A stretch of DNA of 64,000 nucleotides from Nonomuraea sp. PA05 (GTDB taxonomy: Bacteria > Actinomycetota > Actinomycetes > Streptosporangiales > Streptosporangiaceae): NCBI RefSeq assembly GCF_008086045.1, contig NZ_VSEY01000003.1:124001-188000 (forward strand), written 5' to 3'. How positions within the stretch are numbered: position 1 is the first letter of the stretch; every line of letters begins with the position of its first letter. The notes under the pieces were generated by a model that ran no database searches, had not been told where the DNA came from, and worked only from the letters and a program-made list of their open reading frames with translations. The translations under genes were made by a program, and so were the position numbers. This document shows positions 32,091 to 41,506 of the stretch, piece after piece.

Positions 32091-32357
32091 GTGACAGTGG
32101 ACCAGAACCTCCATGACCGAGCGCCTGTCGATGCTCTCCTCGAAGCCCTGACCCACCCGTCCCTCTACCTCCTGGGTGGCGAGGACGGAGGAGTAGGGCT
32201 CCACTGCCGCGACCACCATGACGGCGGCCGGCCTCTCGCCTACTACGACCGGACCGGTAGCACGTACCCAGACCCGTGCGTGGCCAACATCGCCACCATC
32301 CCGGGCCTATGGGCTCACGCCATAGACCACCTGGCAGCCCAGCACCAGCAGCCCTGA
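32091..32357 (+). CDS. short paralogue of 30941-31438 product, 88 aa
   Basis: GTG 32091 after AAGGAGG (32079-32085). GGEDGGVGLHCRDH and IPGLWAHAIDHLAAQH align with the last 90 residues of the 165-aa gene. Unknown role. Confidence 0.65.
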   Translation: MTVDQNLHDRAPVDALLEALTHPSLYLLGGEDGGVGLHCRDHHDGGRPLAYYDRTGSTYPDPCVANIATIPGLWAHAIDHLAAQHQQP

Positions 32358-32358
32358 C

Positions 32359-32706
32359 CTACCTGTGCTTCAGCCTGGTGAGCTTCAGGTCCTCACCCTC
32401 ACCTGCTGCGAGCACCACCACGTACGGCGTGGCATCCACGCCACCACCGACGAACACACCGCGGAACGTACGGCCGGCATCCATGTCCCTCGCCACCCGT
32501 GATGCTGCGCCCTTGGCCAGGTAGCCGATCGACACAGGGATCTCACCCTGGCTCGGCACCACAGCCAACACCCGCACCGCGTCCGAGTCGTAAGGATTGT
32601 CCGGCTCACGCACCAGCTCGACCTCAGAGCCTGCCTTCACATACCTCGCGAGATCGCCCTGGTACTTCGCTCCACGCAACTTCACTGCGGAGTACTCGAC
32701 ATGCAT
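32359..32706 (-). CDS. stand-alone HIRAN domain protein, 115 aa
   Basis: Minus strand, converging on 32357 with one nt between stops. Sequence RYVKAGSEVELVREPDNPYDSDAVRVLAV, then IGYLAKGAASRVARDMDAG, is the HIRAN signature (basic strand, ENPYDxxAV, IGYL). HIRAN binds DNA ends and is usually fused to helicases or nucleases. Here it is free-standing and expressed opposite to the late genes: a moron candidate, perhaps in DNA-end protection or host interference. Confidence 0.85.
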   Translation of the reverse strand: MHVEYSAVKLRGAKYQGDLARYVKAGSEVELVREPDNPYDSDAVRVLAVVPSQGEIPVSIGYLAKGAASRVARDMDAGRTFRGVFVGGGVDATPYVVVLAAGEGEDLKLTRLKHR

Positions 32707-32940
32707 GCGAAACAGCAGACCACCTCATGATCCGCGCGAACACGCGAGCGAGGTAACTGTCCGTATCTGGACACGGTGCCGGGGTGGGGCATGACCTGCT
32801 ACAAACATGCTAAAACGAGGACCGCGGGGGAGGCGGCTCCGAGGTCCGCCAGGTCAGAGAGTCCTTGATCAACTTCAGGTGGTGACGCAAGGTGACCATC
32901 GCCCGATGCCGCGCAACGCGGCTGAGGAGTAGTGAGTGCT

Positions 32941-33411
32941 ATGCCGAGAGGCGGACACGCCGCGTCCGGTCCTGCGCCTGATCCGAACGCGCTCCGGCGC
33001 AGTCGGCCCGCGGACGCAGCCACGTGGACCACCCTTCCTTCTGAGGGACGGGATGGAGACCCTCCCGAGTGGCCTCTGCTCGAACCGGACGGCCGCGAGT
33101 GGGAGCTGTGGACGGACTTCTGGTCCCGCCCGCAGGCGCTGATGTGGGAGAAGATGGGCCAGCTTTACGAGGTCGCGATGTGCGTGCGCATGCTGGCCCG
33201 CGCCGAGCAGCCGAAGTCGTCGATCGAGCTGCAGAAGGTGGTCCGGCAGTACTTCGACTCGCTCGGGCTGTCCACGCAGGGCATGCTGCGCAACCGGTGG
33301 CGGCTGTCGGATGCGGCGCCGGCCGAGCCGTCGAAGGCGCAGAAGGCTCCGCTGCGTAGGTCGGCGAGGAGTCGTCTCACGGTGATCTCGGGCGATGCCT
33401 CCGGCGAGTGA
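32941..33411 (+). CDS. phage terminase small subunit, 156 aa
   Basis: Position directly before the large subunit (17-nt overlap) and helical content fit TerS. ATG 32941 follows GAGGAG by 11 nt. The preceding 230 nt (32707-32940) contain no supportable gene. Product has RSRPADAATWTTLPSEGRDGDPPEWPLLEPDGREWELWTDFW and a coil (ELQKVVRQYFDSLGL), matching actinophage TerS. It should recognise pac/cos DNA and feed the packaging motor. Confidence 0.85.
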   Translation: MPRGGHAASGPAPDPNALRRSRPADAATWTTLPSEGRDGDPPEWPLLEPDGREWELWTDFWSRPQALMWEKMGQLYEVAMCVRMLARAEQPKSSIELQKVVRQYFDSLGLSTQGMLRNRWRLSDAAPAEPSKAQKAPLRRSARSRLTVISGDASGE

Positions 33412-35035
33412 GTTCGTCGTCGACTTTCCGACGCTGTGGGTGGCGATCGACTGGATCGAGGAGCATTGCAGCGTCCCGGACGGGTTCCGCAAGGGCGACC
33501 GGTTCGAGATGTACGACTGGCAGCTCTGGTGCACGGCCAACCATTACCGGGTCAAGCCGGCCGCCACGCTGGGCCAGTTGGCTCCTGCGTTCCACAATCG
33601 GCGCTCGCAGGTCATCGCTCCGCAGAAGACCGGCAAGGGGCCGTGGTCGGCGTCGATCATCTGTCTTGAGGCTGTCGGGCCTGCCGTGTTCGCGGGCTGG
33701 GCCACGGGCCATGAGGTGTACGACTGCCGCGACTACGGGTGCGGGTGCGGCTGGTCGTACGAGTACGAGCCGGGCGAGCCGATGGGCATGCCGTGGCCGA
33801 CACCGCTGATCCAGCTCCTGGCCACGTCCGAAGACCAGGTCGACAACGTGTACCGGCCGCTGCAGGCGATGGCCAAGTCGGGGCCGCTCGCGGATCTGAT
33901 GCGGACGGGCGAGGAGTTCATCCGGCTGCCGAACGATGGCCGGATCGACGTCGTCACCTCGTCGGCGACGTCACGGCTGGGTAACCCGATCACGTTCGCG
34001 ATGCAGGACGAGACGGGCCTGTACACGAAGACGAACAAGATGGTGCGCGTCGCCGAGACGCAGCGGCGCGGCGCCGCCGGCATGGGCGGGCGGACGATGG
34101 AGACGTCGAATGCCTGGGACCCGTCCGAGGAGTCGGTAGCGCAGAGGACGTCGGAGTCGCAGCGGCCGGACATCTTCAAGTTCCACCGCGTCCCGCCTGC
34201 CCACCTGTCGTACAAGAACAAGGCCGAGCGGGCGAAGATTCACCGGTTCGTGTACCGCGGCTCCACTCACGTTGACCTTGACGCGATCGAAGCCGAGGCA
34301 GCGGAGCTGCTGGAGAAGGACCCGGCGCAGGCCGAACGGTTCTTCGGCAACAGGGTCGTGTACGGCCAGGGCGGCTACATCGACGGCGACGTTTGGGACG
34401 GTCGGGAGGCGCCCCGCGAGGTCCCCGACGGTACGCCGATCGTGCTCGGCTTCGACGGCAGCGATGTGGACGACTGGACGGGCATCCGCGCGGAGACCGC
34501 GGACGGCTACCAGTTCACCCCCACGTACGGGCCTGACAAGGTGCCGACGGTGTGGGATCCGGCGGCGTTCAGCGGCCAGGTGCCGCGGCTTGAAGTGTCT
34601 GCCGCTGTGGACGAGCTCATGACGCGTTTCCAGGTGGTGCGCATGTACGCGGATCCGCCGGACTGGAAGTCGGAGATCGACGCCTGGGTGGAGAAGTACG
34701 GCGAGAAGGTCGTCATCCGGTGGGCGACGTACCGGCCGGTGCAGATGCACGCCGCGTGTCAGCGGCTGCTGGTCGATGTCGGCAAGGCAGGGTCGCCGTT
34801 CACGCATGACGGCTGCCCGACGACCGCGATCCACCAGCGGAACACGCGAAAAGCGCCACGGCCTGGCCAGCGGTACGTGCTGGCGAAGGCGTCCCCCACT
34901 CAGAAGATCGACCTGACCGTGTGCTCCGTTCTCGCGCACGAGGCGTACGGTGACGCGCTTGCTGCGGGCCTGTTCACGGTCGAGAAACCCGCGGAGAACC
35001 TGATCTACACGGCGTCATCGACACGGCGGAGGTGA
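33395..35035 (+). CDS. phage terminase large subunit, 546 aa
   Basis: ATPase domain with Walker A APQKTGKG (residues 76-83), Arg-rich upstream helix, and the acidic motif in FAMQDETGLY (Walker B/catalytic region, about 207-216). The nuclease half starts at VLGFDGSDVDDWTG, giving the first catalytic Asp of the RNase H-like fold. Length is normal for HK97-type phages. The two domains drive DNA translocation into the procapsid and cutting of concatemers. Confidence 0.95.
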   Translation: MPPASEFVVDFPTLWVAIDWIEEHCSVPDGFRKGDRFEMYDWQLWCTANHYRVKPAATLGQLAPAFHNRRSQVIAPQKTGKGPWSASIICLEAVGPAVFAGWATGHEVYDCRDYGCGCGWSYEYEPGEPMGMPWPTPLIQLLATSEDQVDNVYRPLQAMAKSGPLADLMRTGEEFIRLPNDGRIDVVTSSATSRLGNPITFAMQDETGLYTKTNKMVRVAETQRRGAAGMGGRTMETSNAWDPSEESVAQRTSESQRPDIFKFHRVPPAHLSYKNKAERAKIHRFVYRGSTHVDLDAIEAEAAELLEKDPAQAERFFGNRVVYGQGGYIDGDVWDGREAPREVPDGTPIVLGFDGSDVDDWTGIRAETADGYQFTPTYGPDKVPTVWDPAAFSGQVPRLEVSAAVDELMTRFQVVRMYADPPDWKSEIDAWVEKYGEKVVIRWATYRPVQMHAACQRLLVDVGKAGSPFTHDGCPTTAIHQRNTRKAPRPGQRYVLAKASPTQKIDLTVCSVLAHEAYGDALAAGLFTVEKPAENLIYTASSTRRR

Positions 35036-35041
35036 CGCCCG

Positions 35042-36586
35042 GTGGCCATGCCCCTGCCTGTCTCGGACATGACGGCCTCGGATGAGGCGCGCAAGGCGGT
35101 CAACCTACTGAATCGGCTCGCCGACGAGCTGCGCAGGCGGGAGACGGAAACCACGCGGCGGCTTGACTACTACAAGGGCAAGCACAAGCTCTGCTACGCC
35201 TCCCCGGAGTTCCGCGACTATTTCGCGGACCGGTTCAAGGGGTTCTCCGACAACTGGACCGCGCCCGTGGCGGCGGCGCCGGCCGAACGCATGAACGTGC
35301 TCGGGATCCGGCTGGACCCGGACGAGCGCACTGCGGACAAGGGTCTGTCGGAGGCGTGGAAGGTCGCCGACTGCGAACGCACCTCATCCGAAGCGTTCGT
35401 CGTCACGCTGGCTGCGGCCCGCTCGTACTGCCTGGTGTGGGGCAACCCTGCCAACGAGGAAGAGCCGCGGGTGACGTGGGAGCGCCCGGATCAGGCCATC
35501 GTGGGTTACGACTCCGACACCGGGGAACGGTCGGCGGCGCTGAAGCTGTGGGCGGACGACACGCTGGAGTACGCCACCTTGTACACCCGCACCGAGGTGT
35601 GGAAGTTCTCCAGGCCGCGGTATGCCCGCACCGGGTACAGCGTGTCTGGGCTGATCGTCCCCGCGGGGAGCGACGTGGTGCGGAACGCGGGCCCGTACGG
35701 CTGGCAGCCGCGCCAGGGCGACCTCGACACCACGTGGCCGATCCCGAATCCGATGGGTGTCGTCCCGATGGTGGAGCTGCGGAACCAGACGCTCCTCGAC
35801 GATGAGCCGCTGTCCGACATTTCGGGTGTGATGGCCATGCAGGACGCCATCAACCTGACCTGGGCGTACCTGATGAACGCCTTGGATTTCGCGAGTTTGC
35901 CGCAGCGGGTCGTCATGGGCGCGGACGTGCCCAAGGTGCCGATCCTCGACGACAGCGGGCAGAAGGTCGGTGAACGCCCGATCGAGTTGGACACGCTCAT
36001 CAACGAGCGGATCCTGTGGCTGACCGGGGACGCCAGCATCGGGTCGTGGCCGGCAGCGGATCTCGCGGCGTACAGCAACGTGATCGAGCGGGCGATCGAA
36101 CACATCGCCGCCCAGACCCGGACCCCGCCGCACTACCTGATCGGCAAGGTCGCCAACCTGTCCGCTGAGGCGCTCACCGCAGCGGAGACCGGCCTGGTGT
36201 CGAAGACGGGCGAGCGGATCGTCTACGTCAACTCCTCCATCCGCGAGATCCACTCCCTCATGGCCAACGCCATGGGCCACGAAGGCAAGGCCAAGGCGTG
36301 CCAGCGCGGCACCGTCATGTGGGCCGATACCCAGTTCCGGGCGCTCGGCCAGAAGGTTGACGCGCTGATGAAGCTGAAGACGATCGGCTTCCCGCTGCCG
36401 TGGATCGCCGAACAGTACGGGCTCGAACCGCCTGAGGTGGAGCGGGTCATGCGCATGGCAGAAGAGATGGCGCAAATGGACCCGATCAACCAGGCGATGA
36501 ACGGCGGCGTCCAGCCGATCGCCGCCACCTCGGCAGCAGCGCAGGGCGAGGACCTGGCTGAGGTCGCGCCGGAACCGGTCAGGTAG
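35042..36586 (+). CDS. phage portal protein, 514 aa
   Basis: GTG 35042, 6 nt after the terminase stop. Features of actinophage portals: LDYYKGKHKLCYASPEFRDYF, then RMNVLGIRLD, DYDSDT/VPMVELRNQTLL, and the long helix with AAQTRTPPHYLIG and SAEALTAAETGLVSKT. The portal forms the dodecameric DNA gate at one capsid vertex and binds TerL. Confidence 0.93.
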   Translation: MAMPLPVSDMTASDEARKAVNLLNRLADELRRRETETTRRLDYYKGKHKLCYASPEFRDYFADRFKGFSDNWTAPVAAAPAERMNVLGIRLDPDERTADKGLSEAWKVADCERTSSEAFVVTLAAARSYCLVWGNPANEEEPRVTWERPDQAIVGYDSDTGERSAALKLWADDTLEYATLYTRTEVWKFSRPRYARTGYSVSGLIVPAGSDVVRNAGPYGWQPRQGDLDTTWPIPNPMGVVPMVELRNQTLLDDEPLSDISGVMAMQDAINLTWAYLMNALDFASLPQRVVMGADVPKVPILDDSGQKVGERPIELDTLINERILWLTGDASIGSWPAADLAAYSNVIERAIEHIAAQTRTPPHYLIGKVANLSAEALTAAETGLVSKTGERIVYVNSSIREIHSLMANAMGHEGKAKACQRGTVMWADTQFRALGQKVDALMKLKTIGFPLPWIAEQYGLEPPEVERVMRMAEEMAQMDPINQAMNGGVQPIAATSAAAQGEDLAEVAPEPVR

Positions 36587-36589
36587 CCG

Positions 36590-37621
36590 GTGGCGACCCC
36601 GCAGGAGATAGCGGTCGCCCACCAGCAGCGCCAGCGGAGCATCATCCTGGCGTTGATCGCGATGATTCTCGGCTGGTGGCGGCGCCTCGACCGGGCCAGG
36701 CTGACGGAGTCGTGGCAGGCCGGTGTCGGGCCGTCGATTGTGCAGACGATGGCCAGAGCCCAGACCGACATCGCCTCACTGGTGCCGTTCTACCTGCGAG
36801 ATGTGGCGCAGGCTCAGGGCATCGAACCGCCCGAACACGAGGTGGTGCCGTCGGCGTTCTCCGGCGTCGCGTCGGATGGCCGCCCGCTGGAGTCGTTGAT
36901 GTACCAGCCGGTCATCGCGCTCAAGCGGCTCCTAGCCGAAGGCGTGCCGATCGACGAGGCGATGCGCCGGGCGACCGCCCACCTGGCGATGATCGCCGCC
37001 ACTCAGGCGGCCGACGCTGGCCGCGGCGCTGTCGAGGCCGGCATGACCGCGAACCGGCAGTGGGTCATGTACGTGCGGGTGGTGAACCTGCCCGCCTGCT
37101 CCAGGTGCATCATCCTGGCGGGCCGCGTGTATTCGCACTCGACAGGCTTTCTGCGCCACCCGAACTGCGACTGCAGCATGATGCCCGTCACCGGCGACGA
37201 CGTGGCCGTCCTGTCGCCGCGAGAGCTGTTCGAGCAGATGTCGGAAGAGGAGCAGGACCGCCGTTTCGGTAAGGCCGGCGCCGAATCCATCCGTCTCGGA
37301 GCCGATCTCGGCCAGGTCGTCAATGCCCGCCGCGGAATGCAGCAGGCCAGCGTGTTCGGCAGGCAGACGCTCATCACGACCGAAGGCACAACGCGTCGCG
37401 GCGTGGCCGGACGTCGGCTGATCGAGCAGGGCGCACCCACCGTACGGGTGGTCGAGGAGTTCGCCACTCGCATCACCAGGCAAGGCCGCGAGCAGCGGCA
37501 GGTCCGACGGGAGCGAGTCCGCACACCGAGGCTCATGCCTGAGGCGATTCTGCAGGCCGCGAACGGCAACCGCGACGAAGCGATCCGGCTCCTGCAGCGC
37601 TTCGGATTCATCACCAGCTAA
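36590..37621 (+). CDS. MuF-like minor head / capsid maturation protein, 343 aa
   Basis: GTG 36590. N-terminal helices, then VNLPACSRCIILAGRVYSHSTGFLRHPNCDCSMMPV, the CxxC...HPxCxC pattern of phage minor head (Mu gpF/SPP1 gp7 type) proteins. Position between portal and scaffold supports this. The C-terminal 100 residues are basic. No separate protease gene is visible, so maturation may depend on this or on the scaffold. Confidence 0.85.
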   Translation: MATPQEIAVAHQQRQRSIILALIAMILGWWRRLDRARLTESWQAGVGPSIVQTMARAQTDIASLVPFYLRDVAQAQGIEPPEHEVVPSAFSGVASDGRPLESLMYQPVIALKRLLAEGVPIDEAMRRATAHLAMIAATQAADAGRGAVEAGMTANRQWVMYVRVVNLPACSRCIILAGRVYSHSTGFLRHPNCDCSMMPVTGDDVAVLSPRELFEQMSEEEQDRRFGKAGAESIRLGADLGQVVNARRGMQQASVFGRQTLITTEGTTRRGVAGRRLIEQGAPTVRVVEEFATRITRQGREQRQVRRERVRTPRLMPEAILQAANGNRDEAIRLLQRFGFITS

Positions 37622-37653
37622 CCGGGCCTCGCCGGGGTTTGGCAGTCCCTACA

Positions 37654-37672
37654 CCCCTGCGCAACGCCGGGG
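37654..37672 (+). terminator. hairpin CCCCxGCG/CGCxGGGG before scaffold gene
   Basis: Short imperfect stem (CCCC 37654-57 with GGGG 37669-72, inner GCG/CGC) followed by CTTC. May tune expression between the MuF gene and scaffold/capsid genes. Confidence 0.45.
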
Positions 37673-37704
37673 CTTCACCTTCACCCGCAACGGGAGATAC
37701 CCGC

Positions 37705-38544
37705 ATGACCGACCTCACCCTGCCCTTCCACCCTCGTACCGGCCTTCAGGCGATCGGGCTCCGCCGCAACGGTGTGCCGATCTGGCCTGTGCTCGGCGGG
37801 GCGGAAGACGACGACGTCATCGTCTCTGACGCCGACGACGACGCTGCCGACGCCGGCATTGGCGACGACAGCGATGACGATTCCGGCGATGGCGACGCCG
37901 GCGCGCCAGACGACGGCAAGGACGATGACTCCGACGACAAGCCGCTCGGGCCGAAGGGCGAGAAGGCGCTCCAGGCGGAGAAGGACCGGCGCCGGGAAGC
38001 GGACAGGCTGCGCAGGCAGGCGGCACGGGAACGCGATGAGGCTCTCGCCGAACTGGAGCGGCTGCGCAAGGCGGCCGAGCAGAAGCCCGCCGACGGCGAC
38101 ACGGCTGCCGACAAGGGCCCGGACCTGGACGCTATCCGCAAGGAAGCGGAGGAGCAGGCCAAGGCCGCGGTCAAGGCGGAAGTGCTGAGGGACCGCGTCA
38201 GCGACAAGATCGAAGTGATCGCCGCCAAGCGCGCCCAGGACCCCGACGTGGTCCGCACGCTGCTGCTGGCCGGCAACGAGATCGCAGACTTCCTCGACGG
38301 CGACAAGATCGACGCCGAGGCCATCAAGGAAGCTCTCGACGAGCTTCTCGAAAAGAAGCCCTACCTGGCTGTGGCAGCGCAAAGCGCCAAGCGATTCCAG
38401 GGCTCAGGGGACGGCGGTGCCCGCAAGGGGCCCCAGAAACCGGCCCAGCTCACTCAGGACGACCTCCGCCGGATGTCGCCCGAGCAGATCGTTCAGGCGC
38501 AGGACGAAGGACGTTTCGACGACCTCATGGGCCTGACGCGCTAG
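37705..38544 (+). CDS. capsid scaffolding protein, 279 aa
   Basis: ATG 37705 with GGGAGA upstream. Strongly acidic Asp/Gly-rich N-terminus (residues 33-75), then a long Lys/Glu/Ala coiled coil (EKALQAEKDRRREADRLRRQAARERDEALAELERLRKA), the standard layout of siphophage scaffolds, located right before the capsid gene. It should direct procapsid assembly and leave before DNA packaging. Confidence 0.88.
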   Translation: MTDLTLPFHPRTGLQAIGLRRNGVPIWPVLGGAEDDDVIVSDADDDAADAGIGDDSDDDSGDGDAGAPDDGKDDDSDDKPLGPKGEKALQAEKDRRREADRLRRQAARERDEALAELERLRKAAEQKPADGDTAADKGPDLDAIRKEAEEQAKAAVKAEVLRDRVSDKIEVIAAKRAQDPDVVRTLLLAGNEIADFLDGDKIDAEAIKEALDELLEKKPYLAVAAQSAKRFQGSGDGGARKGPQKPAQLTQDDLRRMSPEQIVQAQDEGRFDDLMGLTR

Positions 38545-38566
38545 CTCATCAACAAGGAAGGCTGAA

Positions 38567-39439
38567 ATGTCCATCAGGCGTTTTGTGCCGGAAATCTGGA
38601 GTGCGCGGCTGCTGGTCGCCCTCCGGAAGCGGCTCGTGTATGCGGGCCCCGGCGTTGTGAATCGCGACTACGAAGGCGAGATCGCGGAGGCTGGTGACAC
38701 GGTCCGGATCACGTCGATCTCCGACCCGACCGTGGGGACCTATGTTCCGAACGTCACCTCGATCACTCCGGAGGAGCTGACCGACGCTCAGCGCACTCTG
38801 GTGATCGACCAGTGCAAGTACTTCGCGTTCAAGGTCGATGACGTGGACGCCCGGCAGGCCAAGGGCGACGTCATCCCCGAGGCGATGTCGCGGGCCGCGT
38901 ACAAGCTGGCCGACGTCGCGGACCAGTACGTGGCGTCGCTCTACACCGGCATCCCTGCGGCAAACGTCGCTTCCGCAGTGACGATCGACACGTCCAGCCC
39001 CACCTCGTGGGCGACCGAGTCGGCGAAGGCGTACAACGACGTCCTCATCCCGCTCAAGGTCAAGCTGGACGAGGCCAACGTGCCCACCGAGGGCCGCTAC
39101 TGCGTCGTCCCGCCCGTCTTTCACGGCGTGCTGCTGCGCGACGACCGGTTCATCCGGCTCGACGCGTCCGGCACCACCGAGGGCCTGCGCAACGGCATGG
39201 TCGGCCGGGCCGCTGGCTTCGACATCCTCGTGTCGAACAACACGCCGGTCCCGGGCGCGAACCAGAACGTCGTCACCGCGGGCATCGACATGGCGATCTC
39301 CTTCGCCGAGCAGATCAACAAGACGGAGGCGTACCGGCCCGAGGGCGGCTTCAGCGACGCCGTCAAGGGCCTCACGCTGTACGGCGCCAAGCTCGTTCGC
39401 CCCGAAGCGCTCGCGTCCTGCACCGTCACCACGGGCTGA
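38567..39439 (+). CDS. major capsid protein, 290 aa
   Basis: ATG with AAGGAAGG upstream, 22 nt after the scaffold gene. FVPEIWSARLLVALRKRLVYAGPGVVNRDYEGEI, then YFAFKVDDVDARQAKGDVIPEAMSRAAYKLAD and NKTEAYRPEGGFSDAVKGLTLYGAKLVRPEAL match the P22-coat-like/HK97-fold major capsid family of actinophages. It forms the icosahedral shell. Confidence 0.95.
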   Translation: MSIRRFVPEIWSARLLVALRKRLVYAGPGVVNRDYEGEIAEAGDTVRITSISDPTVGTYVPNVTSITPEELTDAQRTLVIDQCKYFAFKVDDVDARQAKGDVIPEAMSRAAYKLADVADQYVASLYTGIPAANVASAVTIDTSSPTSWATESAKAYNDVLIPLKVKLDEANVPTEGRYCVVPPVFHGVLLRDDRFIRLDASGTTEGLRNGMVGRAAGFDILVSNNTPVPGANQNVVTAGIDMAISFAEQINKTEAYRPEGGFSDAVKGLTLYGAKLVRPEALASCTVTTG

Positions 39440-39454
39440 TCGGAGGAATGAATC

Positions 39455-39835
39455 ATGGCTCGTACCGCTGTGACCCCGCGCGCACTGGTCGCGAACGGGG
39501 GCCTCAACGGCGCCACCGGCGCCACCACCATCGACTCCACCCTCGTCACCAACGGCGTCGTCATCAACAGCGCCGATCCGGAGCACATCCTGATCCGGGT
39601 GACCAACACCGAGGGCTCGACGAACGTCGTGACCGTCCGCGCGGGCGACTACCCGCCAGCGTGGGCGGCCGGCCAGGGTGACCTCGCGGTCACCGTGGCG
39701 GCCACGACCGGCGTGCAGTTCATCGGCCCGTTCGAAAGCGGCCGGTTCCTGCAGGGCAACGGGTCGATGGAGATCGACTTCGAGACCGGCATGACCGGCG
39801 CCATCGACGTCCTGCTCATCCCGAGGGCCACCTGA
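39455..39835 (+). CDS. capsid accessory/decoration-like protein, 126 aa
   Basis: ATG with GGAGGAATGA upstream. All-beta protein (ILIRVTNTEGSTNVVTVRAGDYP ... IEVD), similar in style to the 110-aa product at 41994; such proteins sit on or next to the capsid gene in siphophages. Role inferred from position and fold. Confidence 0.7.
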   Translation: MARTAVTPRALVANGGLNGATGATTIDSTLVTNGVVINSADPEHILIRVTNTEGSTNVVTVRAGDYPPAWAAGQGDLAVTVAATTGVQFIGPFESGRFLQGNGSMEIDFETGMTGAIDVLLIPRAT

Positions 39836-40152
39836 TGGGTGACCAGCCGACCGGATGGTTCCGCGGGGAGGGCGGTGTCATCTGGCCGATGACGCTGCCG
39901 CTGTCCGAGGTGATGGCCGAGAAGCTGGTCAAGGGCTATCTGACGCGGGTGAACGCCGACGGCACCCCGTACGTGGATCCCGGCGCGGAAGGCGAGGACC
40001 CCGGCGAGCCTTCCGCTGAGGAGGCGCCGCCAGCGAACGCCAACAAGGCGGCGTGGATCGGCTACGCGCACCGCGTCCACGGCGTTCCCCTCGACGAGGC
40101 GGAAGCCCTCACCAAGCACGACCTGATGGAACTGTACGGCTCCAAGAGCTGA
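39835..40152 (+). CDS. hypothetical head protein, 105 aa
   Basis: TGATG overlap. Acidic linker then a C-terminal helical motif (NKAAWIGYAHRVHGVPLDEAEALTKHDLMELYG) that resembles a small head-completion/Ig-like addition seen in actinophages. Unknown. Confidence 0.65.
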   Translation: MGDQPTGWFRGEGGVIWPMTLPLSEVMAEKLVKGYLTRVNADGTPYVDPGAEGEDPGEPSAEEAPPANANKAAWIGYAHRVHGVPLDEAEALTKHDLMELYGSKS

Positions 40153-40163
40153 GGAGGTAGTTG

Positions 40164-40736
40164 ATGCCTCCTCTCCCTCTGGCGTCCCCTGCTGACGCTG
40201 CCAGGCTCGGCTACTCGCTCCCTGCGGGGCGGGAGATGGAGTTCCTGGCCCGCGCCTCCGCCCGGCTGCGGAGGGAGGCAGGTCGTCCCATCTCCTCCAC
40301 CGTCTCGACGGTGCGCCGGCGTGTCGACGGCGGCGCGGTCCTGCTCCCCGGGGGGCCGATCACCGCCGTGGCCACCGTCGCACGGCTGGCCGAGGACGGC
40401 GGCGCCACCCTCACCGGGTGGCGGTGGGACGGCATGGAGCACATCCACTGCATCCCGCTGGCGAGCGGGGACGTCAACGTCACCTACACGCACGGCCTGA
40501 CCGTCATCCCGGACGAGCTGCTCGACCTCGTCTGCTCCGTCGCCTCACGGCTGTCCGCAACGGACGAAGCCGCAGGAATGGAAGCCGGCATCAGGTCGGA
40601 GTCCATCGACGACTACCAGGTCACCTACGCCGCCGAAGCCGTAGAGACGGCGTCCGGCCTGCTGCCGGGTGAGTGCTCGTCCCTTGCTGGGTTCCTCGGT
40701 TCGGCACCGGGCGCGTACGTGGTGAGGCCGCGGTGA
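40164..40736 (+). CDS. head-to-tail connector (adaptor), 190 aa
   Basis: ATG 40164 with GAGGAGG. ADAARLGYSLPAGREMEFLARASARLRREAGRPI, the beta/helical ring domain, and CSVASRLSATDEAAGM fit the HK97 gp6-like connector. It follows capsid genes as expected and attaches the portal to the neck. Confidence 0.8.
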   Translation: MPPLPLASPADAARLGYSLPAGREMEFLARASARLRREAGRPISSTVSTVRRRVDGGAVLLPGGPITAVATVARLAEDGGATLTGWRWDGMEHIHCIPLASGDVNVTYTHGLTVIPDELLDLVCSVASRLSATDEAAGMEAGIRSESIDDYQVTYAAEAVETASGLLPGECSSLAGFLGSAPGAYVVRPR

Positions 40737-41125
40737 GCGTCTCCGGAGTCCTCGCCCGAGGGCGCGCGGCAGCACTGCAGTTGATGCGGGACACCTGCAC
40801 GGTGGAACGCAAGTCGGGGGAGCCGGTGCTCAATGAGGAGACCGGCCTGCTTGAGCAGTCGTGGAGCACCGTCTACACAGGTGCCTGTCGGGTCAAACCG
40901 CGGACCTCGAGAGAGGCCGAGTGGGGCGAACGCGAGGTCAGTCTGGGCTCCTACATCGCTGTACTGCCGTGGGACACCACATCGGAAATCCAGCGGGAGG
41001 ACCGGCTCCGTGTCACTGCTTCCGATGACACCTGGCTGATTGGGCGCGACCTCGAAGTGGTTGGCATTTCCCTCGCTGGGACCGCCACGGCCCGGCGGCT
41101 CCTCGTCGAAGACCGGGAGGGATGA
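40733..41125 (+). CDS. head-tail stopper, DUF6093-like, 130 aa
   Basis: GTGA overlap. RDTCTVERKSGEPVLNEETGLLEQSWSTVYTGACRVKP and DRLRVTASDDTWLIGRDLEVVGI match the DUF6093/stopper pattern of actinophage neck proteins. Confidence 0.8.
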   Translation: MSVSGVLARGRAAALQLMRDTCTVERKSGEPVLNEETGLLEQSWSTVYTGACRVKPRTSREAEWGEREVSLGSYIAVLPWDTTSEIQREDRLRVTASDDTWLIGRDLEVVGISLAGTATARRLLVEDREG

Positions 41126-41128
41126 ACG

Positions 41129-41506
41129 TTGCTTAACTGGGACACCTCCGAGGCCGAGAAGCTGGAATCCGATCTGCTCGAATCAGCTGTCCACGCCCAC
41201 ATTGGGGCGTCGGACGTCGTCCATGAGCAGGCCGTCAGGTTCCGCAACGACTGGCGAGACAACGCCCGCAAGTCCGCAGGCAAGCATGGCAAGCACTACC
41301 CATCGTCAATCACCCTGGAGCAGGTCGGCGGTGAGGCTGTCTACGAGGTCGGCCCCGACACAACGTTGCCTCAGGGCGGGATGGGTCGCGGCTTCGAGTG
41401 GGGCGGCGTCAACCAACCTCCCCACAACGACATGGGACAAGCCATCGTTGCCGTGCCCGACCGGTTCGAGGCCGCAGTGAAGACGTGGTCGGAGAAGCTG
41501 CTGTGA
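41129..41506 (+). CDS. neck/tail-completion protein (HK97 gp10-like), 125 aa
   Basis: TTG 41129 with GGGAGG 8 nt upstream; the ATG at 41122 is out of frame. Helical N-terminus and QAVRFRNDWRDNARKSAGKHGKHYPSSI fit tail-completion proteins of this position. Followed by the terminator-type gene with GTGA overlap. Confidence 0.75.
   Translation: MLNWDTSEAEKLESDLLESAVHAHIGASDVVHEQAVRFRNDWRDNARKSAGKHGKHYPSSITLEQVGGEAVYEVGPDTTLPQGGMGRGFEWGGVNQPPHNDMGQAIVAVPDRFEAAVKTWSEKLL

Noticed and set aside
32707-32940. Possible small genes before the terminase
   Set aside because: Short frames on both strands without SD or recognisable sequence; gap left as non-coding.
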